DNA from: UMGS1002 sp964463325
GTDB taxonomy: Bacteria > Bacillota > Clostridia > Oscillospirales > CAG-272
Direction of reading: 5' to 3'
Length of the DNA: 49,975 bases
NCBI GenBank assembly: GCA_964463325.1
Contig: CAYXBY010000004.1
Location: forward strand, 1-49,975
Numbering within the stretch: position 1 is the first letter of the stretch; every line of letters starts with the position of its first letter. Of the stretch, positions 1 to 9,012 are shown one piece after another. The notes under the pieces were generated by a model. It ran no database searches. It was not told the origin of the DNA and saw only the letters and a list, made by a program, of their open reading frames with translations. Both the position numbers and the translations under genes were made by a program.

Positions 1-115
1 TTACTAGATAATAACAACTAACGGAAAGCTGTATCATAAATAAATATCTATCGTTCCCGCGCTATGCGCGGTAACGCCTGAGGGGCGGCGCACTGCGCCG
101 CCCCTCAATGTACTT

Positions 116-148
116 AAAAGGGCTTGGGATGTCGTCCCAAGCCCTTTT
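116..148 (-). terminator. Rho-independent terminator of the ABC exporter gene
   Basis: A perfect 14-bp stem (116-129 with 135-148) has a 5-nt loop and A/T-rich ends on both sides, so it can act in both directions. It lies 4 bases past the stop of the minus-strand exporter gene. A second GC-only hairpin (81-90 with 96-105) follows on the minus strand and has no T run. No gene is seen in bases 1-115. Confidence 0.85.
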
Positions 149-151
149 GTT

Positions 152-1885
152 TCACCTGAACTGGTAGGAATATAGCTCCCGATAGACGCCGTCAGGCTTA
201 GCTAACAGCTCGTCATGTGTGCCGGACTCGACTATGCCGCGGTCGGTCAGCACTACGATCTCGTCCGCGTTGCGCACCGTCGATAGCCGATGTGCCACGA
301 CTATGACCGTCCGCCCCTGCGTCAGCTCGTCAAGCGCGGCCTGCACCTGCATCTCGGTCGCATTGTCGAGTGCGCTGGTTGCCTCGTCCAAAATGAGAAT
401 AGACGGATTCTTGAGGAACACACGTGCGATCGAGATGCGCTGCTTCTGACCGCCCGACAGCTTGATGCCGCGCTCGCCAACGCTCGTGTCGTAGCCCTTC
501 TCGAGCGTTTGAATATAATCGTGAATGTTGGCCTTGCGCGCCGCGTCGATTATCTGCTCATCGGTGGCCTCCGGGCAGCCGTAGGCGATGTTTTCGCGAA
601 TGGTGCCGTTGAACAGGAAGACATCCTGCGAGACGATGCCGACAGCTGAGCGCAGCGAATGCCGCGTCAGACTGCGAATGTCGCGCCCGTCAATGGTGAT
701 GCTGCCTCGGCTAAGCTCGTAAAAACGGGGAATGAGATTGCAAATGGTGGTCTTGCCGCCGCCGGACGGCCCCACAAGCGCAACCATCTTGCCGCGCGGG
801 ATGCGCAGCGTCATGTCGTGCACGACGTCCCGCTCCTGCACACCGGCCTCGGGCGTGTAGGCGAATGAAACATTGTCAAAAACTATCTCACCCTCGGGAT
901 CGGTCAGCTCGACTGCCTCCGGCTCGTCAGCCTCGGCTGGCGTGTCCATGATCTCGACAAAGCGCTTGAAGCCGGTCATGCCCTCCTGCAGCTGCTCAAA
1001 CAGCGAAATGAACCGCTTGATCGGGTCGAGAAACAGCGAAATAAACAGCAGATAAGCCGCAAATTCACCAATGTCGATCTGCCCGTAGAAAAAGAACAGG
1101 CCGCCTATCGTCAGCACCGCCAGGTAGAGCAGGTCGGTCAGCATCGTCATGCCGGAATGGAATATGCTCATCGCCTTGTAGGCAAACGAGCGGCAGCTGA
1201 CGTATTTTTGGTTTTCAACGTCGAATTTTTGACGCTCGGTCTCCTCAGCCGTGTAGGCACGGGTGACGCGGACGCCGGCAATGGCAGTTTCAATGTCGGC
1301 ATTTATTTCGGCGATCTGCTCGCGGCTGCGGCGGAAGGCCGTGTTCATCATTTTGCGCATACGGAAGGCGAAAAAGATGATAAACGGCACCACGCAGAAT
1401 ATTATCAGCGTCAGCGGGGCGCAGATATTCATCAGCATAATGAACGACCCGATGAACATGATGAGCGCCAAAAACAGGTTTTCGGGGCCGTGATGTGCCA
1501 GCTCCGAGACCTCAAAGAGGTCGTTTGTCAGGCGGGACATGAGCGCACCGGATTTGTTTTCGTCAAAATACGAAAACGGCAGCTGCTCAAGGTGATCGAA
1601 CAGGTCGCGGCGCATGTCAGCCTGCATGCGGACACCGACGGTGTGACCGTAGTAGGATATTACGTAATTCAGCAGGCATTTGACGATGTATATGCCCAGC
1701 AGCACTGACGCCCACACAATGAGCAGACGCAAATTCTGGTTTGGAACGTAGTCATTGATGATGTTTTTGGTTATCATCGGATAGAACAGGTCGGCGACTG
1801 CCACCAGCAGCGAGCACAGCATGTCCACAAAGAATAATCGCCGGTGGGGGCGATAGTAGCTGATAAAACGTCTGATAAGCCTCAT
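152..1885 (-). CDS. ABC exporter half-transporter, permease fused to ATPase (MsbA/LmrA/BmrA type)
   Basis: This 577-residue protein has the full half-transporter layout: about six membrane segments in residues 1-310, then an ATPase domain. The ATPase shows Walker A GPSGGGKTT (about 372-380), the LSGGQ signature (about 476-480), Walker B ending LDEATSAL (about 500-507) and an H-loop in VVAHRLSTV near the C-terminus. It probably works as a homodimer in the cytoplasmic membrane and exports lipids, drugs or peptides; the substrate cannot be read from sequence. The ATG at 1885 was chosen because GGAGG lies 5 bases upstream; a TTG four codons earlier would overlap that site. It stands alone, divergent from two XRE regulators that are the nearest candidate controllers (inference). 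Confidence 0.93.
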   Translation of the reverse strand: MRLIRRFISYYRPHRRLFFVDMLCSLLVAVADLFYPMITKNIINDYVPNQNLRLLIVWASVLLGIYIVKCLLNYVISYYGHTVGVRMQADMRRDLFDHLEQLPFSYFDENKSGALMSRLTNDLFEVSELAHHGPENLFLALIMFIGSFIMLMNICAPLTLIIFCVVPFIIFFAFRMRKMMNTAFRRSREQIAEINADIETAIAGVRVTRAYTAEETERQKFDVENQKYVSCRSFAYKAMSIFHSGMTMLTDLLYLAVLTIGGLFFFYGQIDIGEFAAYLLFISLFLDPIKRFISLFEQLQEGMTGFKRFVEIMDTPAEADEPEAVELTDPEGEIVFDNVSFAYTPEAGVQERDVVHDMTLRIPRGKMVALVGPSGGGKTTICNLIPRFYELSRGSITIDGRDIRSLTRHSLRSAVGIVSQDVFLFNGTIRENIAYGCPEATDEQIIDAARKANIHDYIQTLEKGYDTSVGERGIKLSGGQKQRISIARVFLKNPSILILDEATSALDNATEMQVQAALDELTQGRTVIVVAHRLSTVRNADEIVVLTDRGIVESGTHDELLAKPDGVYRELYSYQFR

Positions 1886-1918
1886 GGTATCCTCCAAAAG
1901 TGTACATTATTAGATATA

Positions 1919-1947
1919 ATCATACCACCTTTTCGCAAAAAAATCAA
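1919..1947 (-). promoter_or_regulatory. Sigma-A-type promoter of the ABC exporter
   Basis: On the minus strand TTGATT and TATGAT are separated by 17 bases, about 30 bases before the exporter start. It sits in the 346-base divergent gap 1886-2231. The rest of that gap is A/T-rich and holds only this site and the promoter facing the other way. Confidence 0.55.
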
Positions 1948-2152
1948 TGCCTTGCCGCTTTTTTTACTTTTTTATGGTGTAGTGTCCACGCCTTTTGACA
2001 TTTTTGGCCTCACATCATTGACAAAACTACATTTGTGTATCTATTTTCGGCGGAGATGGGTCAAACAACGATTTTTATTTGATATGTTCCATTTCCCATC
2101 TACCACGTGCCGAAAAATCTCCCAAACTGAGAAATAATATAAAATCGCTCCA

Positions 2153-2181
2153 TTGGCTCCACCGCTGGTTTCGTGTATAAT
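2153..2181 (+). promoter_or_regulatory. Candidate promoter of the XRE regulator pair
   Basis: A perfect TATAAT (2176-2181) lies 17 bases after a weak TTGGCT. The -10 box is about 50 bases upstream of the ATG at 2232. Confidence 0.5.
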
Positions 2182-2231
2182 GTAGCCACAGGCTCCGGAG
2201 CTTGAATTATTACGATTTTGAGAGGTCACAC

Positions 2232-3104
2232 ATGTACGAATGTAAACTTGCCGAAAGGCTGGCGGAGCTTCGCGCACACAGCGGGGCAACGCAGGAGGAC
2301 GTGGCGCAAAGCCTGTCCGTATCCAACAAAACGATCTCAAAATGGGAGACCGGCGTCTCGATGCCCGACCTGCCGATGCTCGTGGAGCTTGCAAAATATT
2401 ACGGCGTTACCACCGACGCGTTGCTTGGACTGTCCGAGGGCAAAAAGCAGAACACAAAAGCGCAAATGCGCGCGATGCTCGAGGGCCTTGACCACCGCGA
2501 GGCCGTGCTTAAGGCCTTTGAGGTGTCAAGAACGCTCATCCAGGCAATGTGCCGGTGCGGAGGCTCCAAAACCGACTGTCACGACGTTGTGCCGCAGAGT
2601 ACGGAGCGCTATTGCCGCTCCCAAATATCGCTTGCCGACTTCTTCAGCTTTTCCGCAAGCTCCGATGAGGTGAATCTGGCGGTCATGCTGCTGCGCAATC
2701 GGGCGGATCTTGCGTGGCTGGGACAGCCGGAAAAGCAAAAAAGGATAGCGCGGCTGTTCAAATTCCTGTCCGACGAGGATACGCTGACAGTGATGTATTT
2801 CATACACTCCAAGACCTGCTCCGACAGCTTTACTGCCGACTATGTCGCCGCAGCGACCGGCCTCGACGAGTCGCGCGTCACCGAGATACTTGAAGAATTT
2901 CGGGCGGTCAACGGCGAGTGCAGACGGGTGACGGCGCAGCTGTCCGAGGGCGAGGTTGGGGTGTATGATTGCGGCGGCGACGGCATTATCCTGACCCTGA
3001 TCTCACTTGCATTTGAAAAAGTGTGCGGCCAAAAGATCTACGATTACAATTACAGTAGCAGCTGTAAAATGATAGGGGGTAAACACGATGAGCTTATCGG
3101 CTAA
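2232..3104 (+). CDS. XRE-family transcriptional regulator with C-terminal winged-helix-like region (first of a pair)
   Basis: The 290-residue protein opens with a helix-turn-helix of the Cro/C1 (XRE) family at about residues 5-62, including the recognition-helix region SVSNKTISKWETG and the following MPDLPMLVELAKYY. The remaining 230 residues match no named domain I recognise. They contain a segment (LSDEDTLTVMYFIHSKT and after) with the look of a second helical DNA-binding fold, which recurs in the next gene. There is a Cys cluster in the middle (CRCGGSKTDC). GAGAGG lies about 7 bases before the ATG at 2232; a TTG 10 codons upstream in the same frame has no such site. It overlaps the next gene by 17 bases, so the two are probably translationally coupled. 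Confidence 0.85.
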   Translation: MYECKLAERLAELRAHSGATQEDVAQSLSVSNKTISKWETGVSMPDLPMLVELAKYYGVTTDALLGLSEGKKQNTKAQMRAMLEGLDHREAVLKAFEVSRTLIQAMCRCGGSKTDCHDVVPQSTERYCRSQISLADFFSFSASSDEVNLAVMLLRNRADLAWLGQPEKQKRIARLFKFLSDEDTLTVMYFIHSKTCSDSFTADYVAAATGLDESRVTEILEEFRAVNGECRRVTAQLSEGEVGVYDCGGDGIILTLISLAFEKVCGQKIYDYNYSSSCKMIGGKHDELIG

Positions 3105-3915
3105 TATTAAAAGATCGCGCCTTGAGGCGGGTATGACACAGGAGCAGCTGGCTACGCGGCTGGGCGTGTCGGCGCAGGCGGTGTCAAAATGGGAGACGAG
3201 CGAAACCTACCCCGACGGCGCGATGCTCGTCCCGCTGGCAAACGAGCTCGGCGTCTCGCTGGACGAGCTGTTCGACAACGAGGCGGTCTCAATGGCAGAT
3301 ATTTCGGTCAAGATACGTCATCTGCTGCGCAATACGGCGGCAGGTGAGCGTTTTGAAGTCGTACGCGACATTTGCTGGCAGATAGAGCGCGGGCTGTTCA
3401 ACTGCCGCATGGAGATGGGCAAAAAATACGATCCGAATGAGATAAAAACGCAAAAAAGGTCGTCATATATACTTGATGGCACGGGATTTACCATGGTCTC
3501 CAATGGCGACGAGCCATTTTTCGCAGTATTTCCGCAGCCGTCGGAGGGATATGGGCATTTTCTGAAGAACAGGGAAGAGCTGAGAGAGGTGTTTGAGGCC
3601 CTCTCACACACGGATACCATGGATGCGGTGGTTTATTTGTATCGGCATACCACCAAAAATTACGTTTTTGAGCCCGCCGTCCTTGGTCGTGAGCTGAGCA
3701 TCTCGGAGGATCGGCTGGAGGGACTGCTGGATGAGCTGCTGCTCCTTGGGGTGATAGCGGTGCGCGAGGTGACTATCAACGGCCGTCCTCGGCGTCTGTG
3801 CTATTCGCGCCCCAGCCACGGTCTGCTGGCGCTGTTTCTTGTGGCGCATGAGCTGGGCTACCGCGGGAGCTACTGCTTGCAGGCGGATAATAGAATAGAG
3901 GCGTTTTTTAAGTAA
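3088..3915 (+). CDS. XRE-family transcriptional regulator with C-terminal winged-helix-like region (second of a pair)
   Basis: This 275-residue paralogue of the preceding gene has its HTH at about residues 5-60 (SAQAVSKWETSETYPDGAML). The C-terminal part contains LSHTDTMDAVVYLYRHTT, which lines up with LSDEDTLTVMYFIHSKT of its neighbour. AGGGGG lies about 9 bases before the ATG. The start is inside the upstream gene's last codons, an arrangement typical of partners made in fixed ratio. No target gene lies downstream; a convergent terminator follows. Regulation of the divergent ABC exporter is a guess from position. The ligand is unknown. Confidence 0.85.
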   Translation: MSLSANIKRSRLEAGMTQEQLATRLGVSAQAVSKWETSETYPDGAMLVPLANELGVSLDELFDNEAVSMADISVKIRHLLRNTAAGERFEVVRDICWQIERGLFNCRMEMGKKYDPNEIKTQKRSSYILDGTGFTMVSNGDEPFFAVFPQPSEGYGHFLKNREELREVFEALSHTDTMDAVVYLYRHTTKNYVFEPAVLGRELSISEDRLEGLLDELLLLGVIAVREVTINGRPRRLCYSRPSHGLLALFLVAHELGYRGSYCLQADNRIEAFFK

Positions 3916-3947
3916 GGATGTTTTGACGCTTGTCAAGCAAACAAAAG

Positions 3948-3984
3948 GGCGTCAGCGCAATGCCGCTGGCAAAGCGCTGACGCC
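3948..3984. terminator. Bidirectional terminator between XRE pair and solute-binding lipoprotein
   Basis: The 11-bp stem GGCGTCAGCGC / GCGCTGACGCC (3948-3958 with 3974-3984) is followed on the minus strand by CTTTTGTTT, so it best serves the minus gene ending at 4006. It can also stop the convergent XRE transcript. Confidence 0.8.
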
Positions 3985-4005
3985 TTAGGTTTATTCGGTT
4001 ATTTA

Positions 4006-5529
4006 TCAGTCGTTGCCGTAAGCGGAGATGAGTGTCTCCAGCTTCTTGGGCATCTGCTTCTTTATAGCCTTGCACTGCGAAGCCCACTGGTTTGCGGTGT
4101 TCTTTTCGATAGCATTACGGAAGTTACCCTGACCAACCAGAACACTGGAGAATATACGGCCAAGGTCGAAGGAAAGGTTGCTGCGGATGAGGTCGTACAT
4201 CTCGGCGGCGTTTTCATCGTCGGAGTACTTGTACTTAAGCGAAACCTCGAACAGCTCGGGGGTTACATTGCGATAGGACTCGGATGCGTACACCTCAAGA
4301 TATGCGGACAGCATCTCGAGCTCGTCTTCCTTAGCGTCGATCGGAATGCCGTACAGGGAGAAGGGGTTACCGATGATGGTAACGAAGCGCTCCTGAGCGG
4401 AATCGTACTTGGGGAAGGGAACGATAGCGAAGTTCAGATCCTCGTTATCGAACTTGGTGATGGAGATACGGCAACGGTCAGTAGCGAACAGCAGGTTACC
4501 GGCATTGAACTCGGTCTGGTGCTTACCCTGGCTGCTTCCGTAGATGACGTCGTTGGTGTTGTACATAGCGTTGGTCAGCATCTCGAGCGTCTTGATGACC
4601 TTCTCGCCGGAGAAGGATTCGGAGAGCTGGAGGTTGCCGTTGGCATCCTTATCAACGATGAGGGCGCCGGAGCCGTAGAACCAGGGGTCAGTGTGAATGG
4701 AGGCGGACATGTAGCCGAAACGGTCGCCGGTATTCTTGATACCGTCTGCGTTCTGATCGATGTAAACATTCTCACACATGGAGAGGAACTTTTCGTATGT
4801 CCACTCGTTGTTCTGAACCAGCTCATAAACATTGGGCAGATTCATATCGGAGATGATATCGGTGTTTACAAAGGTAACGTACATCATGTACAGCGCGTTG
4901 GCGGAGATATCGCCGGATGCGAAGTACAGCTTGTCGTTGATGGTTGCCTCGGTGATCAGACGGTCCGGCCACCAGGGCTTATCAAAGTTGAGATAGCTGC
5001 AATTGTCGTCAAGCAGGTTGTAGCACATGCCCTTACTTGCCGTAGCGGCGATGGAAAGGCTGTATGCTGCGAAGACGTCGAACTCGCCGCCGCCTGCCTG
5101 AATGGAGTTGTTTACGTAGCTGACCCAGTCATTAACATGGCTGGAGTTGGCCTCGGTGGAAACAAAGGCCAGGGTGACATCGAGACGGTCCTCGATGTTG
5201 AGGTTACGCTGCCAAATAGCGTCGTTTACGTTCTCACCTATCTGACCCTCGGACTCAAACTCCTCGTGCTCCTGGTCAGACCAGTAAAGCAGAGTGATGG
5301 TCTTGCCCGTGTACTTGAGGCTGGCGGGGACATCATCCGCCTCGTACTGAGAGGAGGTGTCCTGCGGGTTGTTGCCACTGTTACCGCTATCACTGGGGGT
5401 ATTGCCCTGCGACGGTGTAGTGGTAGTGTCACTGCTGTCTCCGGGATTGGCACATGCCACGACGACGCACATGAAGGTCATCAAAGCCAACAGTATGCAG
5501 CCAAGCCGAATAAAGGTGCTTTTTTTCAT
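4006..5529 (-). CDS. Extracellular solute-binding lipoprotein (ABC importer, sugar-type), orphan
   Basis: The 507-residue precursor has a lipoprotein signal with lipobox VVAC (Cys26), a Ser/Thr/Asn/Gly-rich linker to about residue 65, and a large alpha/beta domain like family-1 solute-binding proteins. Tyr/Trp-rich stretches (KPWWPDRL, NNEWTYEKFLSMCENV) and the calcium-loop-like DQNADGIKNTGDRFGY fit carbohydrate binders. After export it would sit on the outer face of the membrane and hand substrate to an ABC permease. No permease or ATPase gene adjoins it, so its partner must be elsewhere. AGAAGGAG precedes the ATG by about 10 bases. The solute is unknown; sugar or oligosaccharide is a family-level inference. 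Confidence 0.85.
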   Translation of the reverse strand: MKKSTFIRLGCILLALMTFMCVVVACANPGDSSDTTTTPSQGNTPSDSGNSGNNPQDTSSQYEADDVPASLKYTGKTITLLYWSDQEHEEFESEGQIGENVNDAIWQRNLNIEDRLDVTLAFVSTEANSSHVNDWVSYVNNSIQAGGGEFDVFAAYSLSIAATASKGMCYNLLDDNCSYLNFDKPWWPDRLITEATINDKLYFASGDISANALYMMYVTFVNTDIISDMNLPNVYELVQNNEWTYEKFLSMCENVYIDQNADGIKNTGDRFGYMSASIHTDPWFYGSGALIVDKDANGNLQLSESFSGEKVIKTLEMLTNAMYNTNDVIYGSSQGKHQTEFNAGNLLFATDRCRISITKFDNEDLNFAIVPFPKYDSAQERFVTIIGNPFSLYGIPIDAKEDELEMLSAYLEVYASESYRNVTPELFEVSLKYKYSDDENAAEMYDLIRSNLSFDLGRIFSSVLVGQGNFRNAIEKNTANQWASQCKAIKKQMPKKLETLISAYGND

Positions 5530-5647
5530 TGGATTATTGCTCCTTCTGAATTATTTGCTTTTGCCGGAGTCCATCCAGGACGAGCAGCCCAAGGATATGT
5601 GGCCGACCTGTTAAAGCCTGCCGCACCACCGACATTTGTTGCTCTTT

Positions 5648-5677
5648 ATTATACCACTTAAAGGGGGAGATTGTCAA
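5648..5677 (-). promoter_or_regulatory. Sigma-A-type promoter of the orphan solute-binding lipoprotein
   Basis: On the minus strand a perfect TTGACA and a perfect TATAAT are 18 bases apart. The -10 box lies about 118 bases upstream of the start, leaving an untranslated leader of roughly 110 bases with no obvious riboswitch. No gene is seen in 5530-5810. Confidence 0.75.
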
Positions 5678-5810
5678 CCACCAAAAACAAATACCGTCAA
5701 TATTGATATATTTGATAGTTTGAAATTGTGCATTACTAACAAATGATGCGCCATTATATGGCATTCTGCCCGTACCACATTTGTCGGCTTCAAGAGCTTG
5801 ATGAACATAA

Positions 5811-5844
5811 AAAATCCCCACAGACGATCGCCTGTGGGGATTTT
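5811..5844 (-). terminator. Terminator of the oligopeptide-type binding protein gene
   Basis: A perfect 13-bp stem AAAATCCCCACAG / CTGTGGGGATTTT (5811-5823 with 5832-5844) is followed on the minus strand by a T run, 12 bases beyond the stop codon at 5857. Confidence 0.88.
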
Positions 5845-5856
5845 GTTTTTATCAGT

Positions 5857-7716
5857 TTATGCTGCGGGAACGGGCTCCGGAGTGGGGGTTACGGCATCCT
5901 CGGCGGTCGTCTCAATGTACAGCTCGTAATTCTTGAGGCGAGTCTTGGTGAAGATGCGGTTTGCATAGTAGGAGGAGCCGACCTTGGACAGCTGGTTGCT
6001 TGTGACGTAAGCGTCCTGGTTAAATATGATCGGGATGATGGGCATCTTATCGAGCAGCATGCTTTCTGCCTGGTGCAGCAGCGTTGCTCTGGCGTTGATA
6101 TCCTTCTCAGCAAAGGCGGATTCGATCAGCGCATTGTATTCCTCGTCATCAAAGCCGGTGATGTGGGGGACGAGCTCATAATTGAGCGTGGTCATATCGA
6201 TAGCCTGACCTGCGAAGGCCTTGGCGAGCGGTGCCAGCATGGCGAATGCGTCGGCGGAGGCCGATACATAGTCAAGCGCAGCAACCTCGTAATTGCCGGT
6301 GTAGATGGCCTCGTTAAAGGCGTCATCCAGAATATCCTTGGCGATTTCCTGCGTCAGCTTGTTGTAGTCATCGTTTTCAACGGCCTTGAGGGCGTTGACA
6401 GTGACGTTAAAGCCAAGCTGCTTCCATGCAGCGGCAACGGCCTCTGCTATCATCATATGCACGTCAGACTCGGCACGAACGGTGATAGCGAAGCTGTACT
6501 TGGAGGCGGTAATGCCGGCAGCGGACAGCTCAGCCTGTGCAGCGGACATATCAGCCGTGGTTGCTATGATGTTACCGCCAACCTCGCGGAACAGCTTTTT
6601 AACAGACTTTGCGTCGAACACGCCGTAGGGAACAAGTCCGGTAGCGGCCTTGGCAAAGACGACGGACTGCGCTATGGCCTCGCGGTCTATGGCCAGTGAC
6701 AGTGCGCGGCGCACGTGCTCGTTTGCAAACAGATATTCACCCTCGCCGCCGTTGGCTATGAGCGCCTTCTCGTTGAGGAAATATGAATGAGTAGACATTT
6801 CGTCTGTGATCTCGGCCTCATCGGCGAGGTCAGCTCTGAGCGATACCGGGATTTCACCGATATAGAACAGTGTGCCGGCGTCGTAAAGCGATTTGATCTC
6901 CTCTGCGGTGGCAGAGAAATCAATGAGGAGACGGTAGGGAGTAACGGACTTATCCAGCGCATCCTTGTTCTTGTCGCGGAAGTAGTAGGCGTTGCGCTCG
7001 AGCGTCATGGACTCTTCGCCCTCGGTGTAGTTTGCAGAGCGGAGCGTGAAGGGGCCGGAGCAGACCGTTGTTGCGGGCTTCTTGGCCCAGTCTATATTCT
7101 TAGCAACGATATCCTCACGCAGCGGAACGAGTGCGGGGCTGGTGAGGTTAAGGATGAACTGGTCATAGTCGATCTTGGTTTCGAAGGTTATCTCGAGAAT
7201 ATTCTGCTCGGGGTCGGAGATGCCGAGGTCGTCGATAGAGCAGTCGCCCTCGACAACGGCGCGCGCGTTTTTGATATCAAACAGCAGCGCGGCGGCGGTG
7301 TCCGAGTTTTCAACCTCGAAGATACGCTTCCACGCATATATTACGTCTGCGGCGTCAACACTTATACCGTCGGACCAGCAGGTATCATTGAGCACTATGG
7401 TCATTTTGTGCTGATTGGTCTCCTCATCGTCAAAGATGGTGTAGCTCTTGACGAGATCCTTCTTGACCTTGCCGTTTTCGTCGAGCTTGAAAAGTCCCGA
7501 GTAGAGCAGGCTGACGATCTTCTGGGTCGTGCGGTTGTTGAGTGAGTAGGCGGGATCGAGCTCATAAATGACATCGGTTATATACATTTTGATGTATGCG
7601 CCCTTATCCTCCTCCTCGTCCTCATCTTTGGAATCCGTGCCGGAGTCGCCGCAGGCCATGAGCATGGGGAGCAGCATCAGCAGGCAGAGTATCAGGGAAA
7701 TTAATCGCTTAGTCAT
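5857..7716 (-). CDS. Peptide/nickel-type ABC substrate-binding lipoprotein (SBP_bac_5 family)
   Basis: With the start at 7716 the protein has 619 residues. It has a clean lipoprotein signal (lipobox LMAC, Cys22) and an acidic linker (KDEDEEEDKG). The domain shows cluster-5 binding-protein (OppA/DppA) features: TDVIYELDPAYSLNNRT near the N-terminus, WSDGISVDAADVIYAWKR, and HVRRALSLAIDREAIAQSV. It should bind peptides or similar ligands outside the cell. The longest open frame begins 23 codons earlier, but that stretch lacks a signal-peptide character and spans the AAGGAGG site; the chosen ATG lies 12 bases after AAGGAGG, slightly long. It ends with a Pro/Thr-rich tail. No permease gene is adjacent. 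It is a single-gene unit with its own promoter and terminator. Confidence 0.9.
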   Translation of the reverse strand: MTKRLISLILCLLMLLPMLMACGDSGTDSKDEDEEEDKGAYIKMYITDVIYELDPAYSLNNRTTQKIVSLLYSGLFKLDENGKVKKDLVKSYTIFDDEETNQHKMTIVLNDTCWSDGISVDAADVIYAWKRIFEVENSDTAAALLFDIKNARAVVEGDCSIDDLGISDPEQNILEITFETKIDYDQFILNLTSPALVPLREDIVAKNIDWAKKPATTVCSGPFTLRSANYTEGEESMTLERNAYYFRDKNKDALDKSVTPYRLLIDFSATAEEIKSLYDAGTLFYIGEIPVSLRADLADEAEITDEMSTHSYFLNEKALIANGGEGEYLFANEHVRRALSLAIDREAIAQSVVFAKAATGLVPYGVFDAKSVKKLFREVGGNIIATTADMSAAQAELSAAGITASKYSFAITVRAESDVHMMIAEAVAAAWKQLGFNVTVNALKAVENDDYNKLTQEIAKDILDDAFNEAIYTGNYEVAALDYVSASADAFAMLAPLAKAFAGQAIDMTTLNYELVPHITGFDDEEYNALIESAFAEKDINARATLLHQAESMLLDKMPIIPIIFNQDAYVTSNQLSKVGSSYYANRIFTKTRLKNYELYIETTAEDAVTPTPEPVPAA

Positions 7717-7787
7717 GATTGGAAACATCCTCCTTGTGCAAAAGAAAAAATCGGAACATCGCGGATACGAACAGTATTGCTCCATAC

Positions 7788-7816
7788 ATTATAACATCAA
7801 ATCGCAGTTTTATCAA
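7788..7816 (-). promoter_or_regulatory. Sigma-A-type promoter of the peptide-binding lipoprotein
   Basis: On the minus strand TTGATA and TATAAT are 17 bases apart, about 70 bases upstream of the start at 7716. The remaining gap to gpr (7817-8043) is A/T-rich. I found no clear sigma-F or sigma-G promoter for gpr in it. Confidence 0.75.
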
Positions 7817-8043
7817 TATGGTATTATGAAGTTAAAAAAATATTCGGAAATTTGCACAATAACGCACCCTCATATATATGCAATTTACACATAAAAAAGG
7901 CGTCACTGTGCTGTCCGGCAGCGTTCCGGTGACTATATTATAAATGAATTTTGTAAAAAAAGCAAGAGCGAAACGGGAATTTTTATTAATATTTATTTTG
8001 CGGCGCACGGCGACGCAGACCCGGCAAGCGGAGGGGAGACAAA

Positions 8044-8934
8044 ATGTCCTTGATTGAAAATGATGCCGCCTATGCGCACAGTGATCTGGCGCTTGAGTGT
8101 GCTGCAGACGATGCCGCGCTGACCTCGGAGCGGCGGGGCGATTGCACAGTGACGAGGCTAAGCGTTCGAGACGAGCGCGAGGCTGAGAAATACGGCAAGC
8201 CGCGCGGCAATTATGTCACCGTCGAGTGTGGGCGCATATGGGAGCGCGACGATGAGGGGCTCGACGGCATCGGCGAGGTGCTGACGGACGAGCTGCGCCG
8301 CATGTGCAGTCGCATGTGTGGATGCGAGATGAGCAGCGAGCTTGGTGTGCTGGTGGCGGGGCTGGGTAATGCTGAGATAACGGCCGACGCCATCGGTCCC
8401 GAGACTGTTCGCCGTGTTGAGGCAACGCGGCATCTGCGCACCTATCTGCCGGAGGCCTACCATGCGCTGGGCAGCTGTGCCATTTCGGCCATAGCCCCCG
8501 GAGTGCTGGGGCAGACGGGAATTGAAACTGTCGAGCTGATACGCGGGGCGGTCGAAAACGTGCGGCCGCAGCTGGTAATTGCCGTCGATGCGCTGGCGGC
8601 GAGGTCGGTCGCGCGGCTGGCAACGACGGTCCAGCTGTCAGACAACGGACTGAGCCCCGGCTCGGGCATTGGCAACATGCGCCGCGCGATAGTGCATGAG
8701 ACGGTTGGCGTGCCGGTGCTGGCGATCGGCGTGCCGACGGTGGTGTCGAGCACGACACTGGTATATGACGCGCTCAGTCGCGCCGGCGTGCAGCAGCTGA
8801 GCGTGCAAAGCGCCCGGGCGCTCGAGCAGGGACGTGACTTTTTTGTCTCGCCCAAGGAAAGTGACGTTATCGTCAAAAAGGTGGCGGCGCTGCTGGCGCG
8901 TGCCATCGGCGGCGCACTTCAGATACGGCCCTGA
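8044..8934 (+). CDS. gpr: Spore (germination) protease GPR
   Basis: GPR is the aspartic-type protease (MEROPS A25) that degrades small acid-soluble spore proteins during germination; it is made in the forespore as a zymogen. The 296-residue sequence carries the family landmarks: HSDLALE near the N-terminus, VAGLGNAEITADAIGP, SAIAPGVLGQTGIETVELI, VIAVDALAARSVARLATT and NGLSPGSGIGN, then AIGVPTVVSS. The Asp residues in TADAIGP and AVDALAA correspond to the conserved active-site aspartates. GGAGGGG lies 7-8 bases before the ATG. It is followed at once by spoIIP, the same order as in Bacillus and many Clostridia, supporting vertical inheritance. Confidence 0.96.
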   Translation: MSLIENDAAYAHSDLALECAADDAALTSERRGDCTVTRLSVRDEREAEKYGKPRGNYVTVECGRIWERDDEGLDGIGEVLTDELRRMCSRMCGCEMSSELGVLVAGLGNAEITADAIGPETVRRVEATRHLRTYLPEAYHALGSCAISAIAPGVLGQTGIETVELIRGAVENVRPQLVIAVDALAARSVARLATTVQLSDNGLSPGSGIGNMRRAIVHETVGVPVLAIGVPTVVSSTTLVYDALSRAGVQQLSVQSARALEQGRDFFVSPKESDVIVKKVAALLARAIGGALQIRP

Positions 8935-9012
8935 CCTCCGATAGATTGCACCGCCATAGAATAAAGTGGCGCAGTGTGGCATATAATACCATACAAACCA
9001 TGGAGGTGCAAA

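Noticed and set aside
5743..6699. A 318-codon plus-strand frame opposite the peptide-binding lipoprotein
   Set aside because: It lies over a well-supported gene, crosses its terminator and has no ribosome site.
8975..9004. Sigma-E-like -10 sequence CATACAAA before spoIIP
   Set aside because: The transcription start it predicts would fall inside the ribosome site of spoIIP.
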